A program made the translations under genes and the position numbers. From JBQTHD01 sp052390275 (GTDB lineage Bacteria > Actinomycetota > Acidimicrobiia > Acidimicrobiales > AC-14), in contig JBQTHD010000009.1 in the NCBI GenBank assembly GCA_052390275.1, positions 62,001 through 126,000 on the forward strand: DNA of 64,000 bases, written 5' to 3'. The notes under the pieces are model-generated. The model saw nothing but the letters and a program-made list of their open reading frames with translations. It had not been told where the DNA came from and did not search any database. Of this stretch, positions 1 to 8,252 are shown in pieces (the stretch's first letter is position 1; every line of letters begins with the position of its first letter).

Positions 1-92
1 CCGCCGTTTTGGGCTTCAACCTTCTCGCCGATTCCCTCGACCGCTCCCTCGATCCCCTGCGGTCCGCCGGCGTGCCCTCCGCCGCCGAATAG
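1..92 (+). CDS. C-terminal end of a DppC/OppC-type ABC permease (cut by window edge)
   Basis: The frame entering at base 3 reads 29 codons to a TAG at 90-92. Its residues AVLGFNLLADSLDRSLDP closely match the tail of the complete DppC-type permease at 1974-2831 (AVLGLNLLSDSLNR). This tail follows the last membrane helix in this permease family. Almost all of the gene lies outside the window, so its partners (DppB, ATPases, binding protein) cannot be seen. It suggests that a further peptide-type transporter lies immediately upstream on the plus strand. Confidence 0.75.
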   Translation, partial: AVLGFNLLADSLDRSLDPLRSAGVPSAAE

Positions 93-211
93 CGTAGCCG
101 CTCGGAAACGGCGGGATCGCGATTTGTGACCCGGTGGCGATTTGTTGGACCAGGTCGCCCGGACCAAGCAGAGTCCTGAGACAGCGTTGGTGAGACGTAG
201 CCTTACCAGCG

Positions 212-877
212 ATGTCTGCCCTTCCTGCGTCCGCCTTTCCGGCGGACCAACGGCCATCTTCGCTCGGACCGGTGCCGTCTGCGGTCGGACTATCGGTCGG
301 GTTGCGGCCAGCCAGCGCGGCGGTCCTGCCCGCCCGGCGGCAGTTCAGCGTCGACGACTACTACCGCATGGCCGAGGCGGGGGTGCTTGGGCCCGACGAC
401 CGGGTCGAGCTGCTCAGGGGGGAAATCGTGATGATGAGCCCGATCGGCAGCCGCCACGCGGCCTGCGTGAGGCGGCTGCACTCGGCCTTGGCGGCAGTGC
501 TGGCGGACCGAGCGATGATTTCGGTTCAAAGCCCAGTACGCCTTGACGCCCAATCGGAGCCCGAGCCGGACGTGGCCGTGCTGACAACCCGTCCCGATTG
601 GTATGCGAGCGCCCACCCCACGCCCGCCGACGTCCTTCTGCTCATCGAGGTGTGTGACACCTCCTGGGACCTCGACTCGGCGGTGAAACGACCTCTCTAC
701 GCCGCCTCCGGAATCGCCGAGGTCTGGTTGATCAACCTGGCGGGTGCGTACATCGAGGCCTCCTGGGATCCTGCTGCCGAGGGATACGGGGCCATGCGCC
801 GCCACCGGGCCGGCGACACCATTGCTCCGCAAGCCTTCGGTGATCTGAACCTTGCCGTGGCCGACCTGCTGGTCTGA
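212..877 (+). CDS. Uma2 family (DUF820) PD-(D/E)XK nuclease-like protein
   Basis: This 221-residue protein has the Uma2 layout: an N-terminal FSVDDYYRMAEAGVL segment, RVELLRGEIVMMSPIGSRH, then EPDVAV, LLLIEVCDTSWDLDSAVKR and IAEVWLIN. The Asp of EPDV, the Glu of IEV and the Lys of VKR form the nuclease-like D-E-K core. The family is known from structure as restriction-endonuclease-like, but its cellular role is unsettled. The first 45 or so residues are low-complexity and may lie before the true start. It is one of three Uma2 genes here, the others being at 17208-17768 and 24522-25076, and is the most divergent. Confidence 0.85.
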   Translation: MSALPASAFPADQRPSSLGPVPSAVGLSVGLRPASAAVLPARRQFSVDDYYRMAEAGVLGPDDRVELLRGEIVMMSPIGSRHAACVRRLHSALAAVLADRAMISVQSPVRLDAQSEPEPDVAVLTTRPDWYASAHPTPADVLLLIEVCDTSWDLDSAVKRPLYAASGIAEVWLINLAGAYIEASWDPAAEGYGAMRRHRAGDTIAPQAFGDLNLAVADLLV

Positions 878-1041
878 CGGGGATGGCCGTCGGCCAAAGT
901 CCAGCGTCATCTGCGGCCATGTGGAACGTCATTGTCTTCGAGTTGGTTGGCCGCCTCCAACCGTTGGTCCGGCGATGGGGTACCGACGAGCCGGCCCTGG
1001 GTGCCGTACAGTGGCCGTACATCGCTAGCAAGGAGCCCCGT

Positions 1042-1326
1042 ATGGCCACCACCGAGACCAGACGCCGCACCCGACGCCTGGAACTGCGCACCACACCCGA
1101 TGAGCGGGACCTTATCGAGCGCGCCGTAGCCGCCACCGGCACCGACCTCACCAAGTTCATCGTCCTCAATGCGGTGGACGCGGCCCGGCGTGTCCTGGCT
1201 GACCGGGACCGTTTCGACCTTGACGATGCCGCCGTGTCCGCCTGGGATGCCCTCAACGCTCGGGAAGCCCGGCCCCTGCCTGGGCTCCGACGCCTTATGG
1301 ATCGGCCATCGCCGTTTGCTGAGTAA
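1042..1326 (+). CDS. DUF1778 (TacA-like) ribbon-helix-helix antitoxin
   Basis: Starting at ATG 1042, which has AAGGAG about 6 bases upstream, the 94-residue product begins with basic RRRTRRLELRTTPDERDLIERA and continues AATGTDLTKFIVLNAVDAARRVLADR. That is the DUF1778 RHH DNA-binding half. The acidic and proline-rich C-terminal tail would be the toxin-neutralising half. An in-frame extension back to 883 exists but lacks a ribosome site. A GNAT toxin follows at 1469, so this is a TacA/TacT-type module. The 142-base gap between the two is unusual, because such pairs normally overlap. Confidence 0.85.
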   Translation: MATTETRRRTRRLELRTTPDERDLIERAVAATGTDLTKFIVLNAVDAARRVLADRDRFDLDDAAVSAWDALNAREARPLPGLRRLMDRPSPFAE

Positions 1327-1468
1327 CTGCGGTCGACCCACCAGTGCGGTCCTGGCCCAGCGTGCGGCCGGCTGCGGCCCAGGTGTCCAGCGGCCCCTGG
1401 GTGAGTTGCTCATTCTTGGTGGCCGCCGGTCCCGCTCCCTCGCGCTTGACCGAACTTTCCGTCGCTGA

Positions 1469-2002
1469 GTGAGCCCTTACCGGCCGCCCGAACCGCTGAC
1501 AGGACACCACGACGTAACCGAGTTCGAGTGTCGGTCGAGCGAGCAAACCGATTGGCTGCGTCGCCATGCCCGCCAATCGGCTAGCGCCGGCACTGCGAGG
1601 GTGTTCGTCGTCACCGATACCGCAGGCCCTCAGGTCGTCGCCTACTACGGGTGGTGCATGGCCCAGTTGTCCCCCGCGTCGGCACCCGCTCGGCTGCGTA
1701 AAGGTGCAGGGCGCTACCCCCAGCCGGTCGCCCTGCTGGCCCGCCTGGGGGTGGATCTGAGGCACGAGGGCAGCGGCCTGGGGGCGGCGCTCCTGGGGAA
1801 CGTATTCGCTCGCCTACTCGGGCTCGACGACGACATCGGCTGCCGGGGCCTGCTGGTGCACGCCGAGTCCGACGAGGCCCGCCGGTTCTACCTCCACCTC
1901 GTTCCCGAGTTCACTCCTAGCCCGACCGACGACCTACACCTGGTTCTCCTTATGAAGGACCTCCGCGCGAATTTCATCCGCCGATCCTCTGGGCCCGGTT
2001 GA
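1469..2002 (+). CDS. GNAT acetyltransferase toxin, TacT-like
   Basis: The 177-residue product opens YRPPEPLTGHHDVTEFECRS, typical of toxin GNATs that pair with DUF1778 antitoxins, and carries an acetyl-CoA loop HEGSGLGAALL near residue 105. TacT enzymes acetylate the amino group of charged tRNAs and stop translation; that role here is inferred from the family and from the antitoxin upstream. Translation appears to start at a GTG directly after an in-frame TGA, so no longer N-terminus is possible. The 3' end overlaps the convergent permease gene by 29 bases. Confidence 0.82.
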   Translation: MSPYRPPEPLTGHHDVTEFECRSSEQTDWLRRHARQSASAGTARVFVVTDTAGPQVVAYYGWCMAQLSPASAPARLRKGAGRYPQPVALLARLGVDLRHEGSGLGAALLGNVFARLLGLDDDIGCRGLLVHAESDEARRFYLHLVPEFTPSPTDDLHLVLLMKDLRANFIRRSSGPG

Positions 2003-2831
2003 GGCTGTCGCTCAAAAGGTTGAGGCCGAGCACGGCCACCAGGATGGCCACCCCGGGAAAGAAGGCCAGCCACCAGGCCAGCCGCAGGAACTGCTGGGCG
2101 TTGTTGGCCAACTGCCCCAGGCTGATCCTGTTGGGATCGCTCAGACCGAGAAAGGCCAGACCGGCCTCGATCATGATCACCCGGGAGGCGAACAGGGCGA
2201 TCACCACGATCACCGGGGGGACGATGTTGGGCAGCAGGTGGCGGCGGATCACTCCCCGGCGTGTAGAGCCCATGGCTCGCGCCGCCTCGACGAACTCCCG
2301 GTCCCGCAGGCGGATGGTCTCGGCCCGGACGACCCGGGCCAGAAAGGTCCACGAGGTGAGGCCGAGAAGCAGGATCAGCAGTTCCAGTCCCCTCCCGAAG
2401 AACGAGATCACCAGGATGGCCAGGAAGAACCTCGGAACAATCTGGAACACCTCGGTCACCCGCATTATCACGGTGTCCACCAGGCCCCGCAGGTACCCGC
2501 AGGCCAGGCCGAGGGTGATCCCGATGGCTCCGGAAATCGCCACCACCCAGACCACCACCGTCACCGATGTTCGGACCCCGTGAATCACCCCGGTGAACAG
2601 ATCCCGGCCAATGTCATCGGTTCCGAACCAGAACTGAGATGACGGCGGCCGCAGCGCTCGACCAGCCTCGGTGGCAAATGGGTTGCCCGGGGCGATCAAC
2701 TCGGTTGTAAGAGCCGTGGTCACCATTGCCCCCACCAGTACCAGCGAGAACAGTCCCATTGGTGTAGAAGCCAGTTTCCCAAAGGTTCCCTGGTGGATCC
2801 TGGCCACGCTGGCCGTAGGCGGATTATTCAT
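1974..2831 (-). CDS. Peptide/nickel-type ABC transporter permease, DppC family
   Basis: The product is about 285 residues with an N-terminal helix, then FGTDDIGRDLFTGVIHGVRTS, several membrane segments and the cytoplasmic EAA loop (EFVEAARAMGS...HLLPN) that contacts the ATPase. These are hallmarks of the second permease of oligopeptide importers. I chose the ATG at 2831 because it overlaps the dppB stop as ATGAATAA, which favours translational coupling; an ATG at 2858 is also in frame. It forms an operon with the DppB-type gene at 2824-3789, and the pair is divergent from the pilin-anchored binding protein at 4089. No ATPase gene adjoins it. Confidence 0.93.
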   Translation of the reverse strand: MNNPPTASVARIHQGTFGKLASTPMGLFSLVLVGAMVTTALTTELIAPGNPFATEAGRALRPPSSQFWFGTDDIGRDLFTGVIHGVRTSVTVVVWVVAISGAIGITLGLACGYLRGLVDTVIMRVTEVFQIVPRFFLAILVISFFGRGLELLILLLGLTSWTFLARVVRAETIRLRDREFVEAARAMGSTRRGVIRRHLLPNIVPPVIVVIALFASRVIMIEAGLAFLGLSDPNRISLGQLANNAQQFLRLAWWLAFFPGVAILVAVLGLNLLSDSLNRAQRIGG

Positions 2832-3789
2832 ATCGGATTCGGGGATCAATCCAGGCATAGACCAAATCCGTTACCAGATTCGCCAGAATTACACTTGTTC
2901 CTACCAAAAGCACCAAGCCCAGAACCAGAGGCCGGTCACTGGTGTTGATGGCGTTGACCAGAATCGAACCTAGCCCGGGCCAGGAAAATACTGTTTCGAC
3001 CACCAGGGCACCGGAGAACAGAAAACCCACGCGCGACCCGATCACGGTGACCAGGGGCAGGGCGGCGTTGGGCAGGGCGTGGCGCACCAGTGCCCGGCGG
3101 GGACGGATCCCCTTGGCGTGCGCCGTCCGGTCGTAGCCGGAACCTGCCTGATCGATCAGACCGGTCCGGGTGAGACGGACAACCAGGGCTATCTCCGACA
3201 GGGCCAGGACGAGGGCGGGGAGGACCAGGTGGTGAGCCACGTCGGCCACATGGGCCCATCCGGTGTAGGTGATTCGACTGTCGCTCATGCCCAGAACAGG
3301 GAAAAGACCCAGATGCAGGCCGAACATCAGGGCCGCCATCTGCCCAACCCAGAAACCGGGCACCGCCATCGACACCAGAGTGGCCCCGGAGATTCCGGCA
3401 TCAACCGGACTCGATGGGCGCTGGGACGACACCACCCCAAGGGCGACGCCCAACAGGACCGACACCGCCAGGGCCGTCCCCGCCAAAAGGAGAGTTGCCG
3501 GGAGGCGCTCAGCGATGATCGTTGACACTGGTCGGGCATAGGAGAAACTCTCACCCAGATCTCCGGTGACGACATTGGTCACATACCGGGCGAACTGCAC
3601 CCAAATCGGCTTGTCCAGCCCGTACTGTCGATTGAGCATCTCGATCGTCTCAACCGTGGCGTATTCACCGGCAAAAGCCCCGGCCGGGTCCCCAGGGGCG
3701 AGATGAATGACGATGAAGGTGAGAAGAAGGATGATCAGCAGGGCCGGCGGGACCTGAAGCAGGCGCTTCAAAACATAGCGACGACCCAT
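2824..3789 (-). CDS. Peptide/nickel-type ABC transporter permease, DppB family
   Basis: This 321-residue membrane protein begins with a basic N-terminus and a first helix ending in IHLAPGDP, the usual DppB opening. It keeps YGLDKPIWVQF, the GDLGESF segment and the EAA loop (AHAKG...HALPNA). It ends WIDPRIRYE, as most DppB proteins do. With DppC (8-base overlap) it would form the transmembrane channel for peptides or other small solutes. The ATG at 3789 lies about 300 bases from the divergent binding-protein gene at 4089, so both probably share one control region. Confidence 0.94.
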   Translation of the reverse strand: MGRRYVLKRLLQVPPALLIILLLTFIVIHLAPGDPAGAFAGEYATVETIEMLNRQYGLDKPIWVQFARYVTNVVTGDLGESFSYARPVSTIIAERLPATLLLAGTALAVSVLLGVALGVVSSQRPSSPVDAGISGATLVSMAVPGFWVGQMAALMFGLHLGLFPVLGMSDSRITYTGWAHVADVAHHLVLPALVLALSEIALVVRLTRTGLIDQAGSGYDRTAHAKGIRPRRALVRHALPNAALPLVTVIGSRVGFLFSGALVVETVFSWPGLGSILVNAINTSDRPLVLGLVLLVGTSVILANLVTDLVYAWIDPRIRYE

Positions 3790-3989
3790 CGGAACAACAG
3801 TAGGGCGGTGCCCGGCGGGCGTTCGAGCCAGGGCAGCGTCGCCCCTCCCGGACCCAGGTTTGCGGCCCGGTCCCTACGCGCCCATCCCCGTGCCGTGCAG
3901 CCTGGGAGTCCTCCCGTCGGCTTCGAAATAGAGCCCCAACGCTCCCTTGCACGGGGGGTCGGAAGAAAACCAGATCGAAACAATCAGTT

Positions 3990-4005
3990 GATTCCTCAAG
4001 GAATC
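3990..4005. promoter_or_regulatory. Palindrome GATTCCTCAAGGAATC in divergent dppB / pilin-SBP control region
   Basis: A perfect inverted repeat, GATTCC-TCAA-GGAATC, lies 84 bases upstream of the TTG start of the pilin-SBP gene at 4089 and about 200 bases from the divergent dppB start. A related palindrome occupies the same relative place before the second pilin-SBP gene (12945-12964). A regulator operator is the simplest reading, but an RNA hairpin in the leader is also possible. No convincing -35/-10 pair was identified in 3790-4088. Confidence 0.5.
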
Positions 4006-4088
4006 TTCAGGTTGTTCCGTCATACTCCCGTCATCTACAGACGCGGAGCGCCTACTGGGGATGGGACTCCACCAGAAAGGGGCGAAAC

Positions 4089-6323
4089 TTGATTAACCGA
4101 TTCAATGACCATGTCCGTCGCAAGCGGGCACAAGAAGGTGGATTCACCCTGATCGAGCTGCTGGTGGTGATCATCATCCTCGGCATCCTGGCCGCAGTGG
4201 TGGTGTTTGCGGTCGGCGGGGTGGGCGACAAGGGAGAGGCTTCGGCCAAGGAGATCGACGAGCGCACGCTGCGCACGGCGCTGGAGGCCTACTACGCCCA
4301 GAACGGCGAGTACCCCGCCGACCAGGACGACCTGGTGGCTGCCGGTCTTCTCTCGGAGCCCTCGACTCTGAGCGAGGTGGTGGTGGCCGAGGACCAGCAG
4401 TCCTACCAGTTCGTCACCTTCGGCGGCACCCTGGTGGTGGCGGGAGGAGCCACCCCGCCAGCGGCCACGCTCAACCCCGCCGTCACCAGTGAGGGCGGTA
4501 CCCACAGCAACTCCGAAGACATGTTCAACGGCCTACTTCGATACGAACGGGACGGCTCCATCGGAGGCGACCTCGCCCAGACGTTCACCTTCAACAACGC
4601 GGTCCCGGCGGCTTCCAACCCCAACTGCGCCCCGTCCGAACCCACCGCCGTCTGCGAAGCGACCACCACGGTTGCCACCTTCGTGCTCCGCGAGAACGTG
4701 AAGTTCCACAACGGCGACACCCTGACCCCCGCCGACGTGAAGTTCAGCTTCGAGAAGGCCATCCTCGCCGCCCACGGCCGCACCCGGGCCATCAACCTGA
4801 CCCTGGGGGTTACCGGCCAGAACCTCACCACCGTGGCCCCGGCCAACGCCATTCAGACGCTGCCCGCCACCGCAGGCAACGGGGGGACGGTGATCTTCAA
4901 CCTGCGGCAGGTCTTCGCTCCGTTGAAGTTCACCCTCAACGTGACCGAGGCCCCCATCATCTCCGAGGCGGTGTATGGGCCCTGTTTCACCGCCGGCACC
5001 CTGTTCTCCGGGGTGGCCTGCTCCGCCAACACAAACCCGGTGGGGACGGGGCCGTTCAAGTTCGAGTCCCTCGACACGACCGGGATCCGCACAGTCAAAA
5101 ACCCCGACTACTTCCGCTTCGACGCCAACGGCAACCGCCTGCCCTACTTCGACGTCCTGTTCAAGCGGGTCACCACCGGAAGCATCGCCACCGCGCTGCA
5201 GTCGGGAACGGTGGACGTCGGCGCGGTGAGCAACGCCGACCGTCCGCTTCTGGCCGCGGATTCTCGGATCGTCCTTTCCCAGACGCCCCGGGGATCAGGC
5301 GGTGGCAACTGCATAACCACCATCGCCTTCAACACCACCAAGCGCCAGCCTGGTACGGGGCTCGTGGGTGGGGCCGTTCCCTCCGCGGATCCGGCCAGCC
5401 CCTACTTCGGGCAGAACAAGCCGAACTCCCTGGACAACGCCCGACCGCACCGGACCCTGGGCGACGCCCGGGTCAGGGAGGCCATCTTCAAGGCGCTCAA
5501 CCGGAACCAGTTCCACACCGACATCGCCTTCGGGGCCGGCCGGGTGGCCGATGCCCCCCTGCACAGCATCTTCCAGCCTGACGGTGCCTACCAGGGGCCA
5601 CAGCCGCTTCCCACCTTCGACATAGCTGCCGCCGACGCGCTGCTCGACGCCGCCGGATGGAACGGCACCCGCACCACCGTCGGGGCCAACACCAACATCC
5701 GCACGGCCCTCAACCACCCGAACGAGACCCACAGCGATCCTGACCTGGTCGTGGCCGACGGGGCGGTGCTGCAGTTGGAGTACCTGGCCTCCACCGGCAA
5801 CGAGGCCTTCGGCGGGCTGGTGGACTCGCAGTTGGCGGTGGTGGGGATCGACGTGACCCCGGTGTACGGGAACAACGCGTCGATCGTGGCTCCTCGCACC
5901 TTCCACGCCCGCACCTTCGACATGACCCAGATCAGCTACTGCAACAACGACGAGCCCCAGTTCGGGGTTCGCCGCCAGTACCACACCGATCAGCTGATCC
6001 AGAGCAACGCCTTCGTCCAGGCCTCGGGCTACAAGAGCCTGGTCATGGACCAGTTGTGGGCCGACGCCAGCAAGGCGCCGGACGTGGCCAGCTACCAGAA
6101 CGCCTTCCTCAAGATCCAGCGGCTGGCGCTGGGCCTGGGGACGCCGGCCAACGGCTCCTTCCCGGCCCTGACCGTCACCCCGGGTAGCCCGGAAGACCTT
6201 CAGCGCATTCCGATGGTCCAGATGCTGGAGTCGGCCGGTACCCGGGGAAACCTCTCGATTTGCACCGGCTTCAACAACAACAACACCGGCCTCTACATGG
6301 AGGGGGCCAGCTGCAGCCGCTGA
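4089..6323 (+). CDS. Type IV pilin N-terminus fused to an SBP_bac_5 solute-binding protein (copy 1)
   Basis: This 744-residue protein joins two modules. Residues 1-18 form a basic leader ending RAQEGG, cut before FTLIELLVVIIILGILAAVV (19-38), with Glu at mature position 5: a classic class III prepilin signal and helix. A pilin/GspG-like helical segment runs to about residue 100. From about 118 to the end is a peptide-type binding domain: LNPAVTSEGG, MFNGLLRYERDGSIGGDLAQ, then FVLRENVKFHNGDTLTPADV. Such domains normally sit on lipoproteins or behind Sec signals. The start is TTG 4089, with AAAGGGG about 8 bases upstream; there is no alternative ATG before the leader. Divergent dppB-dppC suggests it feeds that permease. 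Whether it is assembled into a fibre or only membrane-held is unknown. Confidence 0.93.
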   Translation: MINRFNDHVRRKRAQEGGFTLIELLVVIIILGILAAVVVFAVGGVGDKGEASAKEIDERTLRTALEAYYAQNGEYPADQDDLVAAGLLSEPSTLSEVVVAEDQQSYQFVTFGGTLVVAGGATPPAATLNPAVTSEGGTHSNSEDMFNGLLRYERDGSIGGDLAQTFTFNNAVPAASNPNCAPSEPTAVCEATTTVATFVLRENVKFHNGDTLTPADVKFSFEKAILAAHGRTRAINLTLGVTGQNLTTVAPANAIQTLPATAGNGGTVIFNLRQVFAPLKFTLNVTEAPIISEAVYGPCFTAGTLFSGVACSANTNPVGTGPFKFESLDTTGIRTVKNPDYFRFDANGNRLPYFDVLFKRVTTGSIATALQSGTVDVGAVSNADRPLLAADSRIVLSQTPRGSGGGNCITTIAFNTTKRQPGTGLVGGAVPSADPASPYFGQNKPNSLDNARPHRTLGDARVREAIFKALNRNQFHTDIAFGAGRVADAPLHSIFQPDGAYQGPQPLPTFDIAAADALLDAAGWNGTRTTVGANTNIRTALNHPNETHSDPDLVVADGAVLQLEYLASTGNEAFGGLVDSQLAVVGIDVTPVYGNNASIVAPRTFHARTFDMTQISYCNNDEPQFGVRRQYHTDQLIQSNAFVQASGYKSLVMDQLWADASKAPDVASYQNAFLKIQRLALGLGTPANGSFPALTVTPGSPEDLQRIPMVQMLESAGTRGNLSICTGFNNNNTGLYMEGASCSR

Positions 6324-6345
6324 TGGCCAAGCTGACGCCATAGCC

Positions 6346-6402
6346 AGTGGTCGATCCGACCACTCACGAATCGACCCCGGGTGCCATTCGGCCCGGGGTC
6401 GA
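6346..6402 (+). terminator. Two hairpins after pilin-SBP copy 1, probable terminator
   Basis: Just past the stop at 6323 are AGTGGTCG-ATC-CGACCACT (6346-6364) and TCGACCCCGGG...CCCGGGGTCGA (6371-6402, 11-bp arms, 10-base loop). Neither is followed by a clear T run, which is common for terminators in high-GC actinobacteria. They would separate the transporter transcript from the toxin-antitoxin pair at 6534. Confidence 0.6.
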
Positions 6403-6533
6403 GTCGCGTTCGGCCGCGGCTGCGGCTCTTGTGGTGCGAGGGGCCGACGGAGTTGGTTCCAGGGATGAACGGCCTCCTTCATCAACTTCCCGGTTCTCCG
6501 TACGGCAGGAGGGGATGGGGATAGCGTTATGGC

Positions 6534-6815
6534 ATGGATCGTGTGCGAATCTCAACCACGGTGGATGGCACACTCCTTGCGCATTGCCAGCGGCTTCGTG
6601 CGGGGCCAACGAGCGCACTAATCGACGACGCGCTGGAAGCGCTGGCCGATCGCCTCGATGCCGAGAGGGAAACCGAGATCCTCACCGCATTGCCCTACGA
6701 GGATGACGAGGCCCTGGCCTGGTCGGTCCCATTCGGTCCCGACCTTCCCTATACCGGCACGATTCCCCAGGAGGTCCTCGACCTGGCGGCGGCCCGGCGC
6801 AAGCAGGGGCATTGA
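6534..6815 (+). CDS. MazE-type antitoxin of a MazEF/PemIK-like module
   Basis: The 93-residue protein starts MDRVRISTTVDGTLLAHCQR, an RHH-type DNA-binding opening, followed by a helical ALIDDALEALADRLDAERE stretch. Its acidic C-terminal tail (PYEDDEALAWSVPFGPDLPY) is of the kind that wraps a MazF toxin. It ends in a TTGA overlap with the following MazF-like frame. Identification rests on this layout and the partner, not on strong family residues. The partner toxin is frameshifted, so the module may have lost toxicity. Confidence 0.75.
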   Translation: MDRVRISTTVDGTLLAHCQRLRAGPTSALIDDALEALADRLDAERETEILTALPYEDDEALAWSVPFGPDLPYTGTIPQEVLDLAAARRKQGH

Positions 6816-7137
6816 AAGGTCTGGCTCACGGGCAAATCTGGTGGGCCGACCTGGACAAGGTCAGGCCGATTCTTGTGCTCACCCGGGCCCGGGTTGCTCC
6901 CCTGCTGACCCGCATCGTTATCGCACCTATTACACAGTCGGAAGGCAACTGCCCACCGAAGTGAGCCTCGGCCCCGATGAGGGACTCGCCGACGGATCGT
7001 TCGCAAGCTTCGACAACACGCAGTTGATAGGAGTCGACTGCCTGATCCATCGGGCAGGCAACGTCGACGAAGCCCGGTGGCCGGAGTTCTGCACTGCGAT
7101 GCTGGCGGTGATGGGCTGCCGACGAGGCCAGTTCTGA
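6812..7137 (+). pseudogene. MazF/PemK family toxin, broken by a 1-base frameshift
   Basis: From a TTG overlapping the antitoxin stop, the frame reads LKGLAHGQIWWADLDKVRP, then ILVLTRARVAPLLTRIVIAP, a normal MazF opening. It then runs into TGA at 6962. Shifting by one base near 6932-6937 restores a coherent MazF C-terminal half: LPTEVSLGPDEGLADGSFAS, FDNTQLIGVD, and WPEFCTAMLAVMGC up to 7137. One base appears to be missing between APIT and the VxxLPTEV motif. MazF enzymes are sequence-specific mRNA endonucleases. This copy is either inactive or the result of a single-base sequence error. Confidence 0.82.
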
Positions 7138-7188
7138 AGAGTTCAATCGCTGGCATGCCGGCGGCCAAGCCTTCCCATGCCGACCCGG

Positions 7189-7824
7189 CTAACCGGCGCC
7201 GCCGGGCTGGGGGCGGCCATCGTCGGGGGTGCAGGTGGACTGACGTTGGGCGGCCAGGGCCAGGGCCCCCAGTCGGTAGGCGGGGACGTCCAGGGCCACC
7301 CGGTCGCCCCCGGCGGCAGCCCTCAGCCCGGCCACCGCTGCTCCGGCGTCTGGACGCACCGAGACCGGGGCGACGGCCACCATTTCGTCCAGCGTCGGGC
7401 CCATGGCATCGACCAGGACGGCCACAGCGGGGGGGGCGCCGGTGATCACCCCGTCGTCGGACACGTCGAGGCCGCCGGCAGAGGCATTGTCCCCATCGAC
7501 GCCGCCATCAGCGCCCTCACCGCCAGCGCCGGCCACCAGCGAGTCGTCGGCGGCCAGGAGGTAGAACTGGTTGACCAGGTTGCAGAACCGGGCGGCCCGC
7601 TCGCCCTCTGACGCGCCATCGGGCCCCGTACCTATGGAACCCGACATCTCAGGAGGCACACTCGCGAAGTCGGGCTCCAACGGCGACGACCCGGCCGAAG
7701 GCGCCCTGTCGGGCGGCCGGCCGGCCCGGCCGTCCCGGTCGGTCCCGGTGCCTCCGGCCACCATTACCCCGGCCATCGCCGCCAGGGCGAGGGCCGAGGC
7801 CACCCCGAGTCGCGTCCGGGTCAC
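7189..7824 (-). CDS. Exported protein of unknown function, member of a local three-gene family
   Basis: Using the GTG at 7824, which overlaps the upstream lipoprotein stop as GTGA, the product is about 211 residues. It starts VTRTRLGVASALALAAMAG, a short export signal or anchor, then a Pro/Gly/Asp-rich linker. The C-terminal half has RFCNLVNQFYLLAADDSL, a VAPVSVRPD motif, LRAAAGGDRVAL and a final Cys (STCTPDD). The same FC ... AP-x-x-V/I-x-P/K ... C pattern occurs at 7821-8252 and 28189-28962. It is last in the second transporter operon, so an accessory envelope role is possible, but no function is recognised. Confidence 0.7.
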   Translation of the reverse strand: MTRTRLGVASALALAAMAGVMVAGGTGTDRDGRAGRPPDRAPSAGSSPLEPDFASVPPEMSGSIGTGPDGASEGERAARFCNLVNQFYLLAADDSLVAGAGGEGADGGVDGDNASAGGLDVSDDGVITGAPPAVAVLVDAMGPTLDEMVAVAPVSVRPDAGAAVAGLRAAAGGDRVALDVPAYRLGALALAAQRQSTCTPDDGRPQPGGAG

Positions 7825-8252
7825 AACTCCCCGGAGGAGGACCCCACTGGGCACTCGGCGTCCTGGAAGTCGACCAGGCGCTGGCGGGCCTGCTGGTACT
7901 CGGGTGCCGCAGTGGCCGCCAGGTCCCCGCCAGCGGCCGCCCGCAGTGCGGTGACGATCGTCTCCGTCGGCTCCTTGATCTCGTCGGGGGCCAACCGGGG
8001 AAGCTGATCGAAGGCAGGGCCCAACGCGGCCACCGCCGCGGCCACCGACCCCGAATCCAGGTTGGCGCCCTCGGGCAGGGCTGCGGTCAACGACCTGGTC
8101 AGTTCGCAGAAGCTGCCCAAATTGGCCAACTGCTCCACCACCACCTGTGGGTCGTCATCGCCACAGGCAGCCCCCAGGCCGGCAATCAGGCCGAGGGCGG
8201 CCATCCATCGGCTCCAGCGGTGGGTGGGTCGGTTGCCGGAGGCAGTCGTCAT
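7821..8252 (-). CDS. Small predicted lipoprotein in the transporter operon, unknown function
   Basis: The 143-residue product starts at ATG 8252, overlapping the DppC stop as ATGA. It has a basic N-terminus, the hydrophobic run MAALGLIAGLGAAC that could be a lipobox (Gly at -3 is not ideal), and then GDDDPQVVVEQLANLGSFCE. Later segments LPRLAPDEIKEP, LRAAAGGDLAAT and a C-terminal Cys match its neighbour at 7189-7824, so the two are probably old duplicates. Placement inside the permease operon suggests an extracytoplasmic helper for uptake. The function is unknown. Confidence 0.75.
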   Translation of the reverse strand: MTTASGNRPTHRWSRWMAALGLIAGLGAACGDDDPQVVVEQLANLGSFCELTRSLTAALPEGANLDSGSVAAAVAALGPAFDQLPRLAPDEIKEPTETIVTALRAAAGGDLAATAAPEYQQARQRLVDFQDAECPVGSSSGEL

